Notes: generated by a model from the letters alone, not told the origin. A DNA stretch of 64,000 bases from SZUA-430 sp964547645 (GCA_964547645.1 CAZJOM010000010.1:1-64000); one strand, 5' to 3'. Shown: positions 7,838-15,634, counted from the first letter of the stretch. Translations and numbers: made by a program.

Positions 7838-8632
7838 GTGAAGTTCGTCGGCCGGGGGGCCGGCTTGGTGGGGAGTTTGCGGTTCATGGACGTGAGCGTT
7901 TTTCTGTCGGATCCGGTCTTCGTTGGCGGGGCGGCGTTGTTGGGGCTTGGCGTCTTGGCTTTGCTCGCCGAGACGGTGTTTCCGTCAGTGCCGAAGGCTG
8001 CATCTGCTGCCAGCGTTAAAGTCGCGGCGGCGTCCGAGAAGGTCGATGTGGCAGCGGTCGTGGCTGAGGCTGCGGCGGTCGAACTGCCCAAGGACCCCGT
8101 CGCGGAACAGCGCCGCTTCTTTGCGACGCTGGGCGCGGCGCTCAGTGTCGATGAAGACGCGCCGGTGGCGCTCGCAGCGCTGCATACGAACTTGACCAGT
8201 GAAATGTTTATGGAGCGCATGACGCTGGCGGTGAAGTCGTGGCGTCCGGACGGGTTTGCCGTCGGTGCACGTGACATGCTGCTCAAGGCAGACGGCACGC
8301 CGCCCGACACGGTGGCCGGCAAGGTGCTTGAAGGTTATGAGGAACTGAAGGCCGGGCACGTGAAGGCGGCCCTCGATGCATTCCTGGCCGGGATCGAAGC
8401 GGCAAAAGTGGCGGCAACGGCCGATCTCTCGAACCCATGGCCGCACGCCTGGTCGGCATTCGCGTGGCGCGGCTTGGCTCTGATCGCGGAGGAAGCGGGC
8501 GACGTACAAGCGACGCTGGCGGGTCTCAAGGTCGCCTATCAGTCGATGCTCAACGCCTTTGAAGTAACCATGGAAAGCGCCATGACGAGCACCAGCGCAG
8601 CTCGGGCACCTCACGTCGCGAAGGCGGCCTAA
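7838..8632 (+). CDS. hypothetical protein with one N-terminal membrane helix
   Basis: I do not recognise this 264-residue protein. The GTG start at 7838 follows GAAGG by 7 bases; an ATG at 7886 is an alternative. Residues about 27-45 (FVGGAALLGLGVLALLAET) form a single membrane helix. An Ala/Val/Lys-rich linker follows, then an all-helical domain from about residue 85 with a pattern suggesting TPR-like hairpins (VLEGYEELKAGHVKAALDAFLAGIEAA; AWRGLALIAEEAGDVQATLAGLKVAYQ). It most likely faces one side of the inner membrane as a helical scaffold. The pentapeptide-repeat gene downstream is on the same strand. Confidence 0.6.
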   Translation: MKFVGRGAGLVGSLRFMDVSVFLSDPVFVGGAALLGLGVLALLAETVFPSVPKAASAASVKVAAASEKVDVAAVVAEAAAVELPKDPVAEQRRFFATLGAALSVDEDAPVALAALHTNLTSEMFMERMTLAVKSWRPDGFAVGARDMLLKADGTPPDTVAGKVLEGYEELKAGHVKAALDAFLAGIEAAKVAATADLSNPWPHAWSAFAWRGLALIAEEAGDVQATLAGLKVAYQSMLNAFEVTMESAMTSTSAARAPHVAKAA

Positions 8633-8641
8633 ACTCACCTG

Positions 8642-8673
8642 GGCCGCGAGTCCAAGGCTGGGGCTTCGCGGCC
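8642..8673 (+). terminator. GC-rich inverted repeat, weak terminator candidate
   Basis: GGCCGCGA (8642-8649) and TCGCGGCC (8666-8673) can pair with a 16-base loop just after the stop at 8632. No T tract follows, so a Rho-independent terminator is doubtful. Confidence 0.3.
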
Positions 8674-8716
8674 AAGGTTGTACCGGTGTGGCCGACTCGG
8701 GTGCTAGGGTCGGCTT

Positions 8717-9418
8717 ATGACGACGTGGACAGACGCACTCTTTGGATGGTTGCCGCGGGCCAAACCTGCGGGGGCTCAGGCCGATGCGGCGCAGATCGAT
8801 GCGTCGGGCGGAAACGGCGCTGATGGCGTTTATGAGCGCGTGCCGGAGACAGAGTTGCGCTCTTCGCAGCAACATCGCTGGCTGTTCGATGAAGGCGTGC
8901 TGCACTGGAACCAGCATCGGCGCGAGAAGAACTTTAAAACCGAATTCGCGGGCATGAACTTCGTGAAGGAGGCGGCGAAGTCGCGTCTGTGGGGGCGGCC
9001 GGTCGATATCGTCGGTGAGGATCGTGTGGTTCTGACCGGCGTCGACTGGGCGCACGCGGATTTGCAGGGGTGCACACTCACGCGCGCTGATCTGCGACAC
9101 GCACGATTGGCCGGTGCGGATTTGCGCAAAGCTAACTTAGCCGGCGCGCTATTGAACGGCGCGGACCTCCGCGATTGCGATCTACGCGGTGCGATTTTGG
9201 ACGGGGCGCAGTTCGCGCGGGCGAAGTTGATGCACGCGAACTTCTCCGGTGCTTCGCTCAAGAACGCAAACTTCGCTTGGGCGGACATGAGCCACGCGGT
9301 GGTCAGCGCGCGCAATCTGCAAGAGGCGAACACCTTTGGGACGATCCGCGACACCGTTGTGCCGGAAGTGCACGCGGCGCCGGTGGTGCAGCCGGCCGCA
9401 GCTGCGGCTCACGCCTGA
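8717..9418 (+). CDS. pentapeptide-repeat protein
   Basis: A 233-residue protein. Residues about 20-105 are a non-repeat domain with WLFDEGVLHWNQHRREKNF. From about residue 105 to 195 the A(D/N)LXX periodicity is clear (ADLQGCTLTRADLRHARLAG, then ADLRKANLAG, ALLNGADLRDCDLRG), predicting a short right-handed quadrilateral beta-helix of roughly four coils. The C-terminus is Ala/Val-rich and probably disordered. No signal peptide is seen, so it is probably cytosolic. Function is unknown; some members bind gyrase, but nothing here shows that. The last 10 bases overlap the convergent MFS gene. Confidence 0.8.
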   Translation: MTTWTDALFGWLPRAKPAGAQADAAQIDASGGNGADGVYERVPETELRSSQQHRWLFDEGVLHWNQHRREKNFKTEFAGMNFVKEAAKSRLWGRPVDIVGEDRVVLTGVDWAHADLQGCTLTRADLRHARLAGADLRKANLAGALLNGADLRDCDLRGAILDGAQFARAKLMHANFSGASLKNANFAWADMSHAVVSARNLQEANTFGTIRDTVVPEVHAAPVVQPAAAAAHA

Positions 9419-10593
9419 CGGCGGATTGAGGCAACCAAGCTCGCGACGATCGCGATGTTGATGAGGCTGAGGATGCTCAGGCCTGCTAATGTTGCGTCGG
9501 TTCCCCAGGATTCGATTGCGAAGGCGCCGAGGGTCGGGGCGATGGCGCTGGCGATGAATGTTGGTTGGGCAAGGCGACCCATGCGGGCGGCGTAGCCTTG
9601 CGGTCCAAAGAGGGCGAGCGGGACCGTGCCGCGGGCGATCGAGTTGATGCCGGCGCCAGCGCCATAGATCAAAAGCGCGAGCAGAAATGGTTCCGTGCCC
9701 CACCAGAGGAGCCCGACGCCTGCGCCGACCAGAACGGTCGAGGCGACTAACGTCCAGATCGGATGGTGGTAGCGACCGATGGCCATTTCGATGCCGCGCG
9801 CAGCGACCTGTGCGATGCCGACCATGGCGGCGAGCGTGACGGCGGTCGCGAGCGGCAGGCCATGGCTTTGCAGAAAGGTGAGCAGGTGAACGGCGTTTGT
9901 AGAGGCGACCAGCGTCATCAATGAGAAGCTGGTCGCGAGACCTAAGAACAGCAAGGTCGCTCGGTTACCCGCGATCGCCGAGGTATCGGTGGGCGCGTGC
10001 GGTGCGCGCTTTTCCTCGCGCGGGATGGTGACGAGGTAGAGGGGGAGGCCGGCGAACAAGTGCACTGCTGCGTAGGTCAGGCAGGCTTCGCGCCACCCGA
10101 GTGTCTCGTTCAAGTAGGCGGTTAGCGGCCAGCAGATCGAGCTTGCCAGACCACCGAACAGCGTAACAGCGGTGATCGGTTGACGTGCGGCTTCACCGTA
10201 GAGGCGACCCAGGGTCGAGAACGAGGCGTCGTAGAGACCTGCCGACATGCCGAGGCCGATTAGAATCCAGCCAGTGAAGAAGACGATGAGGTGCGGCGAC
10301 ACGGCGATAAGGGCGAGGCCGGCTGCAAACAGGAGTGTGCTGGCAAGGAGGATGGGGCGGCCACCGCGGCGGTCGATTGTGCGCCCAACATAGGGTGAGG
10401 CTAGGCCGGAAGTTAGAAGGGCAATCGAAAGGGCGCCGACGGTCCAGGTCAGCGACCAGCCGGTGTCGGCAGCGATCGGCTTGCCGAGCACGGCCATCAG
10501 AAAGAAGCTCGAGCCCCAGGCCAGAATTTGCATGAGGCCCAGTGCCGCGATGATGGTGCGGCGCCGTGCGGTTTCGCTAAGTACGTCGATCAT
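9409..10593 (-). CDS. arsK: MFS transporter, probable arsenite efflux pump ArsK
   Basis: A 394-residue major facilitator with 12 predicted membrane helices. The first has a G-x-x-Q-x-x-x-W-G-S-S-F pattern (LGLMQILAWGSSF), and the loop between helices 2 and 3 carries GRTIDRRGGRP, the MFS signature. It is the last gene of the arsenic operon and overlaps the aquaporin gene by 17 bases. Position, length and topology fit ArsK, the MFS exporter of arsenite, antimonite and trivalent organoarsenicals known from Agrobacterium. ArsJ is an alternative, but it is normally paired with a GAPDH gene, absent here. Its specificity rests on context, not on a residue motif. Confidence 0.65.
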   Translation of the reverse strand: MIDVLSETARRRTIIAALGLMQILAWGSSFFLMAVLGKPIAADTGWSLTWTVGALSIALLTSGLASPYVGRTIDRRGGRPILLASTLLFAAGLALIAVSPHLIVFFTGWILIGLGMSAGLYDASFSTLGRLYGEAARQPITAVTLFGGLASSICWPLTAYLNETLGWREACLTYAAVHLFAGLPLYLVTIPREEKRAPHAPTDTSAIAGNRATLLFLGLATSFSLMTLVASTNAVHLLTFLQSHGLPLATAVTLAAMVGIAQVAARGIEMAIGRYHHPIWTLVASTVLVGAGVGLLWWGTEPFLLALLIYGAGAGINSIARGTVPLALFGPQGYAARMGRLAQPTFIASAIAPTLGAFAIESWGTDATLAGLSILSLINIAIVASLVASIRRQA

Positions 10594-11242
10594 TCGTCGC
10601 GTCGCGCAGGCCCCAAGCGATAACCAGTGCGAGCGTTAGAGCAACGAACTGCGCGGCGACAAAGGCTAGAATTGACGCAGGCGCGATGCCTGCAAAAGTG
10701 TCGGTGTACGAGCGCGCAATCGTGACCGCTGGATTCGCGAACGACGTGGAGGAGGTAAACCAATAGGCGCCGACGATGTAGGCGGCGACCGCATATGGGA
10801 TCGACGCCGGTTGCGCGCGGGCGACGCCCCAGATCGTGAGCAGGAGGCCGGTCGTTGCGACGATCTCGCCGATGAATTCGCCGAGGCTGTCGCGCGCGTG
10901 GGTCGATGTTTGGACGATGGGTAGACCGAACATCGCGTGGGCGATGAAGACGCCCGCAATTGCGCCGACGACTTGAACGGGGATGTAAGTCACTGCGGCG
11001 CGCGCCGGCAGTTGTCCACGCGCGAACTCGAACAATGTCACGATCGGATTGAAGTGCGCGCCGGAGATTGGGCCGAACGTCGATATCAGCGCGATGAGTG
11101 CGCCGCCGGTCGCGACAGCGTTGGCGAGCAGCGCGACGCCATCGTTTCCGCCGGAAAGGCGCATGGCCATAATGCCCGAGCCGACGACTGCGATCAGGAG
11201 GAACAATGTGCCGAGCGCTTCGGCAAGCAGTTTGCGCGTCAT
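10577..11242 (-). CDS. MIP/aquaporin family channel, AqpS-like by context
   Basis: A 221-residue, six-helix channel of the major intrinsic protein family. The second half keeps a canonical NPA box (SFANPAVTIAR). The first half has NPI instead (GAHFNPIVTLF), a variation seen in several bacterial family members. It starts one base inside the arsC stop codon, so the two are translationally coupled. In rhizobial ars operons AqpS sits beside ArsC and lets arsenite leave the cell down its gradient; I infer the same role here. AqpZ-type water transport cannot be excluded from sequence alone. Confidence 0.78.
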   Translation of the reverse strand: MTRKLLAEALGTLFLLIAVVGSGIMAMRLSGGNDGVALLANAVATGGALIALISTFGPISGAHFNPIVTLFEFARGQLPARAAVTYIPVQVVGAIAGVFIAHAMFGLPIVQTSTHARDSLGEFIGEIVATTGLLLTIWGVARAQPASIPYAVAAYIVGAYWFTSSTSFANPAVTIARSYTDTFAGIAPASILAFVAAQFVALTLALVIAWGLRDATNDRRT

Positions 11243-11724
11243 CAGACGGGACCTAGTTTCGCTGCGCGCCGGCTAAGTTCGGCGGGGGCGAGTTGTTCGG
11301 CCGGAAGTGCGATCAGGCGGTCGATCGTTGCGCGGATGTCGGCGAAGATCTCGCCGAAACGGCGGCGCTTGTCGGCGTCGGAGCCTTCTGCCGCGGCGGG
11401 GTCGGGGAAGCTCCAGTGCGCTTTCGATGGTGTGCCGGGCCAGATTGGGCAAACTTCGCCCGCGGCGTTGTCGCAGACGGTGACGACGAGCGACATCTTT
11501 GGTGCCGAGGTGCCTGCGAACTCATCCCAGCTTTTCGAGCGCGCTTCACCGACGGGGATCCCGGCGGCGCGCAGAGTTTCAAGCGAGAGCGGATGCACGG
11601 CGCCTTTCGGAAAGCTGCCGGCGCTGAAAGCGCGGAAGCGGCCTTGGCCGGCATGGTTCAAGTAGCTCTCCGCCATGATCGAGCGGGCGGAGTTGCCGGT
11701 GCAGAGGAAGAGGACGTTGATCAT
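11242..11724 (-). CDS. arsC: arsenate reductase, low-molecular-weight phosphatase type
   Basis: Reduces arsenate to arsenite in the cytosol, probably with thioredoxin. The 160-residue protein opens MINVLFLCTGNSARS, the CX5R phosphatase loop with nucleophile C8 and R14. It has the pair C84 and C92 in VTVCDNAAGEVCP that forms the disulfide relay, as in Staphylococcus ArsC. I chose the ATG at 11724 because it overlaps the stop of the upstream dioxygenase gene (ATGA) and starts exactly at the fold; the frame is open much further upstream. Its product arsenite would leave through the two transport proteins encoded next. Confidence 0.92.
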   Translation of the reverse strand: MINVLFLCTGNSARSIMAESYLNHAGQGRFRAFSAGSFPKGAVHPLSLETLRAAGIPVGEARSKSWDEFAGTSAPKMSLVVTVCDNAAGEVCPIWPGTPSKAHWSFPDPAAAEGSDADKRRRFGEIFADIRATIDRLIALPAEQLAPAELSRRAAKLGPV

Positions 11725-12716
11725 CGTGCGGGTTCGGTATTGGTGAAGCCCTGACGCAGACGTTCGTCGCCGTCGTCGAAGGCACGGGCGGTCAGCCATA
11801 GCCGAAGAAGATGACGTTTTTTCTCCGGCTCCTCGAAATCCTCGTACTCCGTGCGGCAGTGGAGGATCGTGGCGTTTTTGAGGAACTGGATGTCGCCTGG
11901 CTCGAAGTCCATGGTGAGATTGAAGGCCGGGTCGTTGGCGATCTCTTCGATCAGTTCGAGCATTTCGTGCTGGGGCTTGATGAGTCTCGGGACGTCGGCA
12001 TGCTGTTGGCCGTCGCGGATGTACCAGCCGATGTAAAAAAAGCGCAACCGGCCATTCACGACGTGTGCGATGGGGAGCTTCATCCACGGCTTCTCGCCGG
12101 GGAGGTATTCACCGGCACGATCCCAGTACAGCGGTTCATGCAGCATTGGCGCCAAGTCGGGGCGGCGGCGAAGGAATTCGTTGTAGATCGTCATTGAGCT
12201 CACGATCTGCGAGAGGCCGCCAGACTTTGCGCGCCGCACGCAGAGCAGACCCACTATGTCGGAGCCGTCCGCGTGAAAATCCTGACGCTTTGTCGTCTTG
12301 TAGAGGCGCACCCTTGGGTTCGTTGCGATTTCGCCAGTATCGCGGACATGACCTAGAAGATCGCCTTGCCGATTTTGCGGCGATGGATCGCCCATATGCC
12401 GGCCGATCGCCCAGTAGGCGATTTCGACATCTTGCTGCGAATGATCGAAGACCGGAATGCCTTTGACGAGTACAAAGCCTCGACCGTGGTTCAGCGCTTC
12501 CATCCAGTTTCGGATCGCGGGTGCGAGGATCGGGAGGGGCAGATCCTCGCGCGTGAGTTCAATGAGTGGTTTGCCAGATGCTTTGCCTCGCTCGATCACG
12601 CGGGCGATGTCTTTCAGCTCGGCGGCGGTCAGGTGATGGGTCCACGCCGGATCGGCCGCAATCTCGCGGCCCTTCCAGGCAATGGGTCCCTCGATTGGTT
12701 TGAGTTCGGACGACAT
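11721..12716 (-). CDS. TauD/TfdA family Fe(II)/2-oxoglutarate dioxygenase inside the arsenic operon
   Basis: A 331-residue dioxygenase from the ATG at 12716, the first good start after the arsI stop 14 bases upstream. The metal-binding facial triad is visible as H148-A-D150 (RQDFHADGSD) and H286 (ATILHCRTEYEDF). R305 is the likely 2-oxoglutarate-binding arginine in RHLLRLWL. The family oxidises small substrates such as taurine or herbicide ethers. It is not a standard ars gene, yet it is coupled to arsC by a 4-base overlap and follows arsI closely, so I infer a job in oxidising an organoarsenical or a related metabolite. The substrate is unknown. Confidence 0.8.
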   Translation of the reverse strand: MSSELKPIEGPIAWKGREIAADPAWTHHLTAAELKDIARVIERGKASGKPLIELTREDLPLPILAPAIRNWMEALNHGRGFVLVKGIPVFDHSQQDVEIAYWAIGRHMGDPSPQNRQGDLLGHVRDTGEIATNPRVRLYKTTKRQDFHADGSDIVGLLCVRRAKSGGLSQIVSSMTIYNEFLRRRPDLAPMLHEPLYWDRAGEYLPGEKPWMKLPIAHVVNGRLRFFYIGWYIRDGQQHADVPRLIKPQHEMLELIEEIANDPAFNLTMDFEPGDIQFLKNATILHCRTEYEDFEEPEKKRHLLRLWLTARAFDDGDERLRQGFTNTEPAR

Positions 12717-12730
12717 CCAAGTGGTCTTGT

Positions 12731-13177
12731 TCAGCAGCAAGCGACGCCGGGTTTGGTTTGTTCGAGCCTTGCGCCGTCGGCGATGGGGGTGAACTTCGGA
12801 CCTTCGCCGTAGGTTGTTGCGTCGCCGAAGGTGAAGAAAGTTTCCCAGCGCACGCCTGCCGGATCGTTGATCCAGGCCTTATCGCTTTTGGCGTAGCAGC
12901 AGGTCGTCGCTTCCTGATCGAGGGTTTGGCTGCCAGCAGCTTTTAGACGATTTGCCAGTTCGTCGAGCTCGGCGCGGGTCTCGACTTGGACGCCGACATG
13001 ATCGACGCCGGGTGTGCGGCCGCGTTCAGAGATCGCGAAGTTTACGCGCGGATCGTCGAGCATCCATTTCGCATAGTCGTGTTCGACACGTGTGGGCTTT
13101 GCGTTGAACAGTATCGAGTAGAACTCGATCGACTGTTGGAGATCAGGCACGGCGACGTGAACGTGTAGGCGCTTCAT
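12731..13177 (-). CDS. arsI: ArsI/CadI family VOC metalloprotein, probable organoarsenical C-As lyase
   Basis: A 148-residue vicinal-oxygen-chelate protein. Two beta-alpha-beta-beta-beta halves can be followed (HVHVAVPDLQQSIEFY and GVDHVGVQVETRAELDEL). Likely Fe ligands are H5 or H7, H60 and E112 (GVRWETF). The vicinal cysteine pair C93-C94 in TTCCYAKSDKAW is the site that holds trivalent arsenic in ArsI, which cleaves methyl- and aromatic C-As bonds using O2. CadI shares this pair, so the name depends on the arsenic context, which is strong. The start overlaps the arsR coding end by 35 bases. Confidence 0.8.
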   Translation of the reverse strand: MKRLHVHVAVPDLQQSIEFYSILFNAKPTRVEHDYAKWMLDDPRVNFAISERGRTPGVDHVGVQVETRAELDELANRLKAAGSQTLDQEATTCCYAKSDKAWINDPAGVRWETFFTFGDATTYGEGPKFTPIADGARLEQTKPGVACC

Positions 13178-13493
13178 TGGACTTCTCCTTGGGTTTGGGT
13201 GCGCAGGACGCGCCGGAGCAGCAGTTTTCGGTGAGAAAGGCGATCACGCCGTTCATCGTGGCGTAGTTCGCCGCGTAGATGAGGGAGCGGCCGTCGCGCG
13301 TTGCCTGCACCAGGCCGGCGTGGCGAAGCTGGGCAAGGTGAAACGACAGTGTGGGGGCGGGGAGGTCGAGGGTTTCGCTCAAGTGCCCGGGCGTGAGGCC
13401 GGTCGGTCCCGCTTGGACGAGCGCGCGGAAGACGGCCAGGCGGCTTTCCTGGGCTAAGGCCTCAAGGGCGGCGATGATATGTGTTGATTCCAT
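13143..13493 (-). CDS. arsR: ArsR/SmtB family arsenic-responsive repressor
   Basis: A 116-residue winged-helix repressor starting MESTHIIAALEALAQESRL. The recognition helix is PAPTLSFHLAQLRHAGL and the wing is ATRDGRSLIYAA. It lacks the ELCVCDL metal site of E. coli ArsR. Instead it has C91, C92 and C97 near the C-terminus (NCCSGASC), the arrangement of the Acidithiobacillus-type ArsR that binds As(III) with C-terminal cysteines. The ATG at 13493 lies inside an inverted repeat and 7 bases after a -10 box, so its mRNA is probably leaderless and autoregulated. First gene of the six-gene ars operon. Confidence 0.92.
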   Translation of the reverse strand: MESTHIIAALEALAQESRLAVFRALVQAGPTGLTPGHLSETLDLPAPTLSFHLAQLRHAGLVQATRDGRSLIYAANYATMNGVIAFLTENCCSGASCAPKPKEKSNEAPTRSRRRA

Positions 13494-13529
13494 AATTTTA
13501 TAAATATGGAAACGTTGCTCTGTTGTCAA
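13488..13529 (-). promoter_or_regulatory. ars operon promoter and candidate ArsR operator
   Basis: Reading on the minus strand, TTGACA (13529-13524) and TATTTA (13506-13501) are 17 bases apart, and the arsR ATG begins 7 bases after the -10 box. TTCCATA (13488-13494) and TATGGAA (13505-13511) are exact complements with a 10-base AT-rich spacer and cover both the -10 region and the start codon. A bound ArsR dimer would block initiation. The site also lies upstream of the divergent arsN2, about 60 bases from its start. Confidence 0.75.
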
Positions 13530-13570
13530 GAGGGGGTTGCGTTGAAGCCGATTACTGCGGGGAAGGTGGT

Positions 13571-14017
13571 GTGAAACGATGGCCTATGATCGTTTGTCGC
13601 CCGGCGCAGGAATCCGATTGGTCCTCGATCGAGGGTCTGCTTCGCGCATGCGGTCTGCCTATCGCAGGCGCGCGTGAACACTTCGCCGACTTCGTCTTGG
13701 CAGAAGCGCGGGACAAGGTCGTGGGTTGCGCTGGAGCGGAAATCTTCGGCGAGGAGGCTCTGCTTCGCTCCGTCGCCGTGGCTGCGGACTGGCGCGAGCA
13801 GGGCGTCGGAGGCAAGTTGGTTGGTGCGGTGCTGGCGAATTTGCGGAGGCGTGGGGTAGCGAACGTCGTTTTGCTCACAACCACGGCGGAGGGGTTCTTT
13901 GCGGCGCGTGGGTTTCGGCGCACTGCGCGTGAAGCCGTGCCCGCTTCAGTCCAGGCGTCTGTCGAATTCAACGGCGCCTGTCCGGACAGTGCAATTGTGA
14001 TGCTCCGCCGGCTCTGA
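13571..14017 (+). CDS. arsN2: GNAT N-acetyltransferase, ArsN2 type
   Basis: A 148-residue GNAT protein divergent from arsR. It follows the ArsN2 pattern: IVCRPAQESDWSSIEGLLRACGLP, then VVGCAGAEIFGEEALLRSVAV, the acetyl-CoA loop WREQGVGGKLV (Q/RxxGxG/A), and LTTTAEGFFAARGFRR. ArsN proteins acetylate amino groups of toxic arsenical or related compounds (arsinothricin for ArsN1); the ArsN2 substrate is less clear. GGAAGG at 13561-13566 precedes a GTG at 13571; an ATG at 13586 is the other possible start. Its place beside the ars operator supports an arsenic role. Confidence 0.75.
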   Translation: MKRWPMIVCRPAQESDWSSIEGLLRACGLPIAGAREHFADFVLAEARDKVVGCAGAEIFGEEALLRSVAVAADWREQGVGGKLVGAVLANLRRRGVANVVLLTTTAEGFFAARGFRRTAREAVPASVQASVEFNGACPDSAIVMLRRL

Positions 14018-14072
14018 CAAAGCGGGCCAAGTCGCGCAGGTTTGTGCGTCGGCGGTTCGCGCCGCAGGTGCT

Positions 14073-14237
14073 TTAGCTGCCCGGCGGGTTTGCGGTCACC
14101 TTGCCTTCAACGGCGATGTTGCCTTCTAGGTTCGTCGGCGTGCGGGCCATGAAGGTTTGGTAGATTTGGGCGACTTCGAACAGCAATGCTGCTACCGCAG
14201 CGAGCATGGCCCAGTTTTGCAAACGGCTGCGGGTCAC
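14073..14237 (-). CDS. small single-helix membrane protein (54 aa)
   Basis: Too short for routine calling. From a GTG at 14237, with AAGG 9 bases upstream, the product is MTRSRLQNWA followed by a hydrophobic helix (MLAAVAALLFEVAQIY) and a polar tail (RTPTNLEGNIAVEGKV). The layout of a basic N-terminus, one helix and a hydrophilic tail fits a small inner-membrane protein. It is divergent from the DUF4919 gene, whose GTG lies 64 bases away. The frame is open far upstream on the minus strand, but that part is a shadow of the opposite gene. Function unknown. Confidence 0.5.
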   Translation of the reverse strand: MTRSRLQNWAMLAAVAALLFEVAQIYQTFMARTPTNLEGNIAVEGKVTANPPGS

Positions 14238-14300
14238 GGTTACGTGCCTTTTTGTTGGCCAAATCACGGTATCATATTGGGGCCACTGAGGGAGACCATT

Positions 14301-14912
14301 GTGATAGTCCGTTTGGCGCTCGCGATTGCGGGCCTTCTTTTCGTGTGCTGCGCTGCGCGGGCGGAGACTTATGAGGAGATGGTGGCGCGGGTGCGTGCCG
14401 GAGATGCGGCGGTCGACTACCGCGCGCTGCGCGATGCCTATGCGGCGAGCCCGCAATACAGCCCCTATGGCGGCAGCGACGACGCGCGGAAGGCGATGCG
14501 CGACGGCTTTGTCGCGGGCGAGTGCGCGAAGGTCTTGCAGGCGGCCGAGATCGTGCTCACGGCAAACTTCGTCGACGTTCAGGCGCATATGTTGAGCGCT
14601 ACTTGCCGTGAGCGCGGCGGTGATCAGCGTAGTGCGGCGCTGCACAAGGCGGTTGCGAAGGGGTTGCTCGATTCTATTTTGGCCTCCGGTGACGGAAAGT
14701 CTACGAAGACTGCTTTCGTCGTAATCTCCGTGGATGAAGAGTACGTGGTTCTGTCGTCGTTGGGCTGGCATATGACACAGCAGTCGCTTATTAACGACGA
14801 CGGGCACACGTTCGACGCGATGCAAGCGACGTCGCGCACTGGCGAGAACGCCACGTTCTATTTTCAGATTGACCGCTTGATGGCCTGGTTGAGCCACAGC
14901 ATGGAACGCTAA
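14301..14912 (+). CDS. secreted DUF4919-like protein
   Basis: The 203-residue product starts at GTG 14301, preceded by GAGGGAG, with a signal peptide (IVRLALAIAGLLFVCCAARA then ETYEE). The mature part has VDYRALRDAYAASPQYSPYGG, a pattern of the DUF4919 family, then a helical region with a Cys pair (EC and TC) that could form a periplasmic disulfide. It ends in a beta-rich domain with VVISVDEEYVVLSSLGWHM. The function is not known. A start upstream of 14301 would bury the signal peptide and is rejected. No operon partner is obvious. Confidence 0.7.
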   Translation: MIVRLALAIAGLLFVCCAARAETYEEMVARVRAGDAAVDYRALRDAYAASPQYSPYGGSDDARKAMRDGFVAGECAKVLQAAEIVLTANFVDVQAHMLSATCRERGGDQRSAALHKAVAKGLLDSILASGDGKSTKTAFVVISVDEEYVVLSSLGWHMTQQSLINDDGHTFDAMQATSRTGENATFYFQIDRLMAWLSHSMER

Positions 14913-15057
14913 GGGGGCGGTCTTGTTCGCGCCGACGAACGGCTGAGTGTGCCCTTTATTTCGGGGCCTTGGACGGAGCGGATGCCAGTGGCATATGCCT
15001 TAGCCTATCCGCTAAACTCCGAACGGCCGGGTCGGATTGGCCGTTGAAGGGGGAGAC

Positions 15058-15585
15058 ATGAAGCGCGTTCTTCTTGCCGCATGCATCGTTGCAGCTGTCG
15101 GTCTGCAGGGTTGCAGTTCGAGCCTCTTTGGGTCGGCAGACAAGCTGGCGCCCGCGGCAGCGTCTCCCTCCGGCGAACCGGCCAAGCCCGCGCGGCCCCC
15201 AGCCAGCATGGGTCTGGCGCGGTTCGATGTGGACAGCAACGGCGAAGTCAGCAAAGGCGAGCTTGAGCAGACGCTGACCTCGGACTTCAAGAAGGACGAC
15301 GCGAACGGCGATCAGTCGCTTGATCCTGCCGAGGCGCGAGCTTTGAACGAACGTTTGCGGCAGGAGCCGAACACCTCGCCGGTGTTCGACTGGAATGCGG
15401 ATGGGCGCTTGGTGTTCGCGGAGTTTGCGACGCAGTGGCGGACATTGTTCGACCGGTCGGATCGCAATAGCGATGGCATCGTGGACGAGGAGGAGCTGAA
15501 GAGTTCCGGGCGCGAGCGCAAGCCGCGGGAGTTGCCGCCGCCGACATTCAGCGGCCGCAATGGTCGTCCGCCGGGATCGCTTTGA
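15058..15585 (+). CDS. EF-hand lipoprotein
   Basis: A 175-residue predicted lipoprotein. The signal peptide MKRVLLAACIVAAVGLQGC ends in a lipobox with C19, and GGGGGAGAC precedes the ATG at 15058. After a Pro/Ala linker come four EF-hand-like calcium loops: DVDSNGEVSKGE, DDANGDQSLDPAE, DWNADGRLVFAE and DRNSDGIVDEEE. The C-terminus is rich in Arg and Pro. It should be a calcium-binding protein on the periplasmic face of the outer membrane. Calcium sensing or buffering is inference; no partner is encoded nearby. Confidence 0.8.
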   Translation: MKRVLLAACIVAAVGLQGCSSSLFGSADKLAPAAASPSGEPAKPARPPASMGLARFDVDSNGEVSKGELEQTLTSDFKKDDANGDQSLDPAEARALNERLRQEPNTSPVFDWNADGRLVFAEFATQWRTLFDRSDRNSDGIVDEEELKSSGRERKPRELPPPTFSGRNGRPPGSL

Positions 15586-15634
15586 TGCCCGGTGGTTAGT
15601 TCGCCTTCATCTGACTGACGCGAGTCGACGAACA

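Noticed and set aside
7985..9100. 371-codon open frame on the minus strand
   Set aside because: It spans parts of two genes on the plus strand (7838 and 8717) and shows no domain pattern; the opposite genes have clear membrane or pentapeptide features.
10335..10535. small plus-strand frame opposite the MFS gene
   Set aside because: Random GC-rich frame; MFS motifs on the minus strand are conserved.
12361..12812. plus-strand frames opposite arsI and the dioxygenase gene
   Set aside because: Short Arg/Ser-rich shadows without similarity; the minus strand carries all ars motifs.
14238..14897. upper part of a 274-codon minus-strand frame
   Set aside because: Opposite the DUF4919 gene with no motif. 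Only its last 54 codons, from the GTG at 14237, look like a gene.
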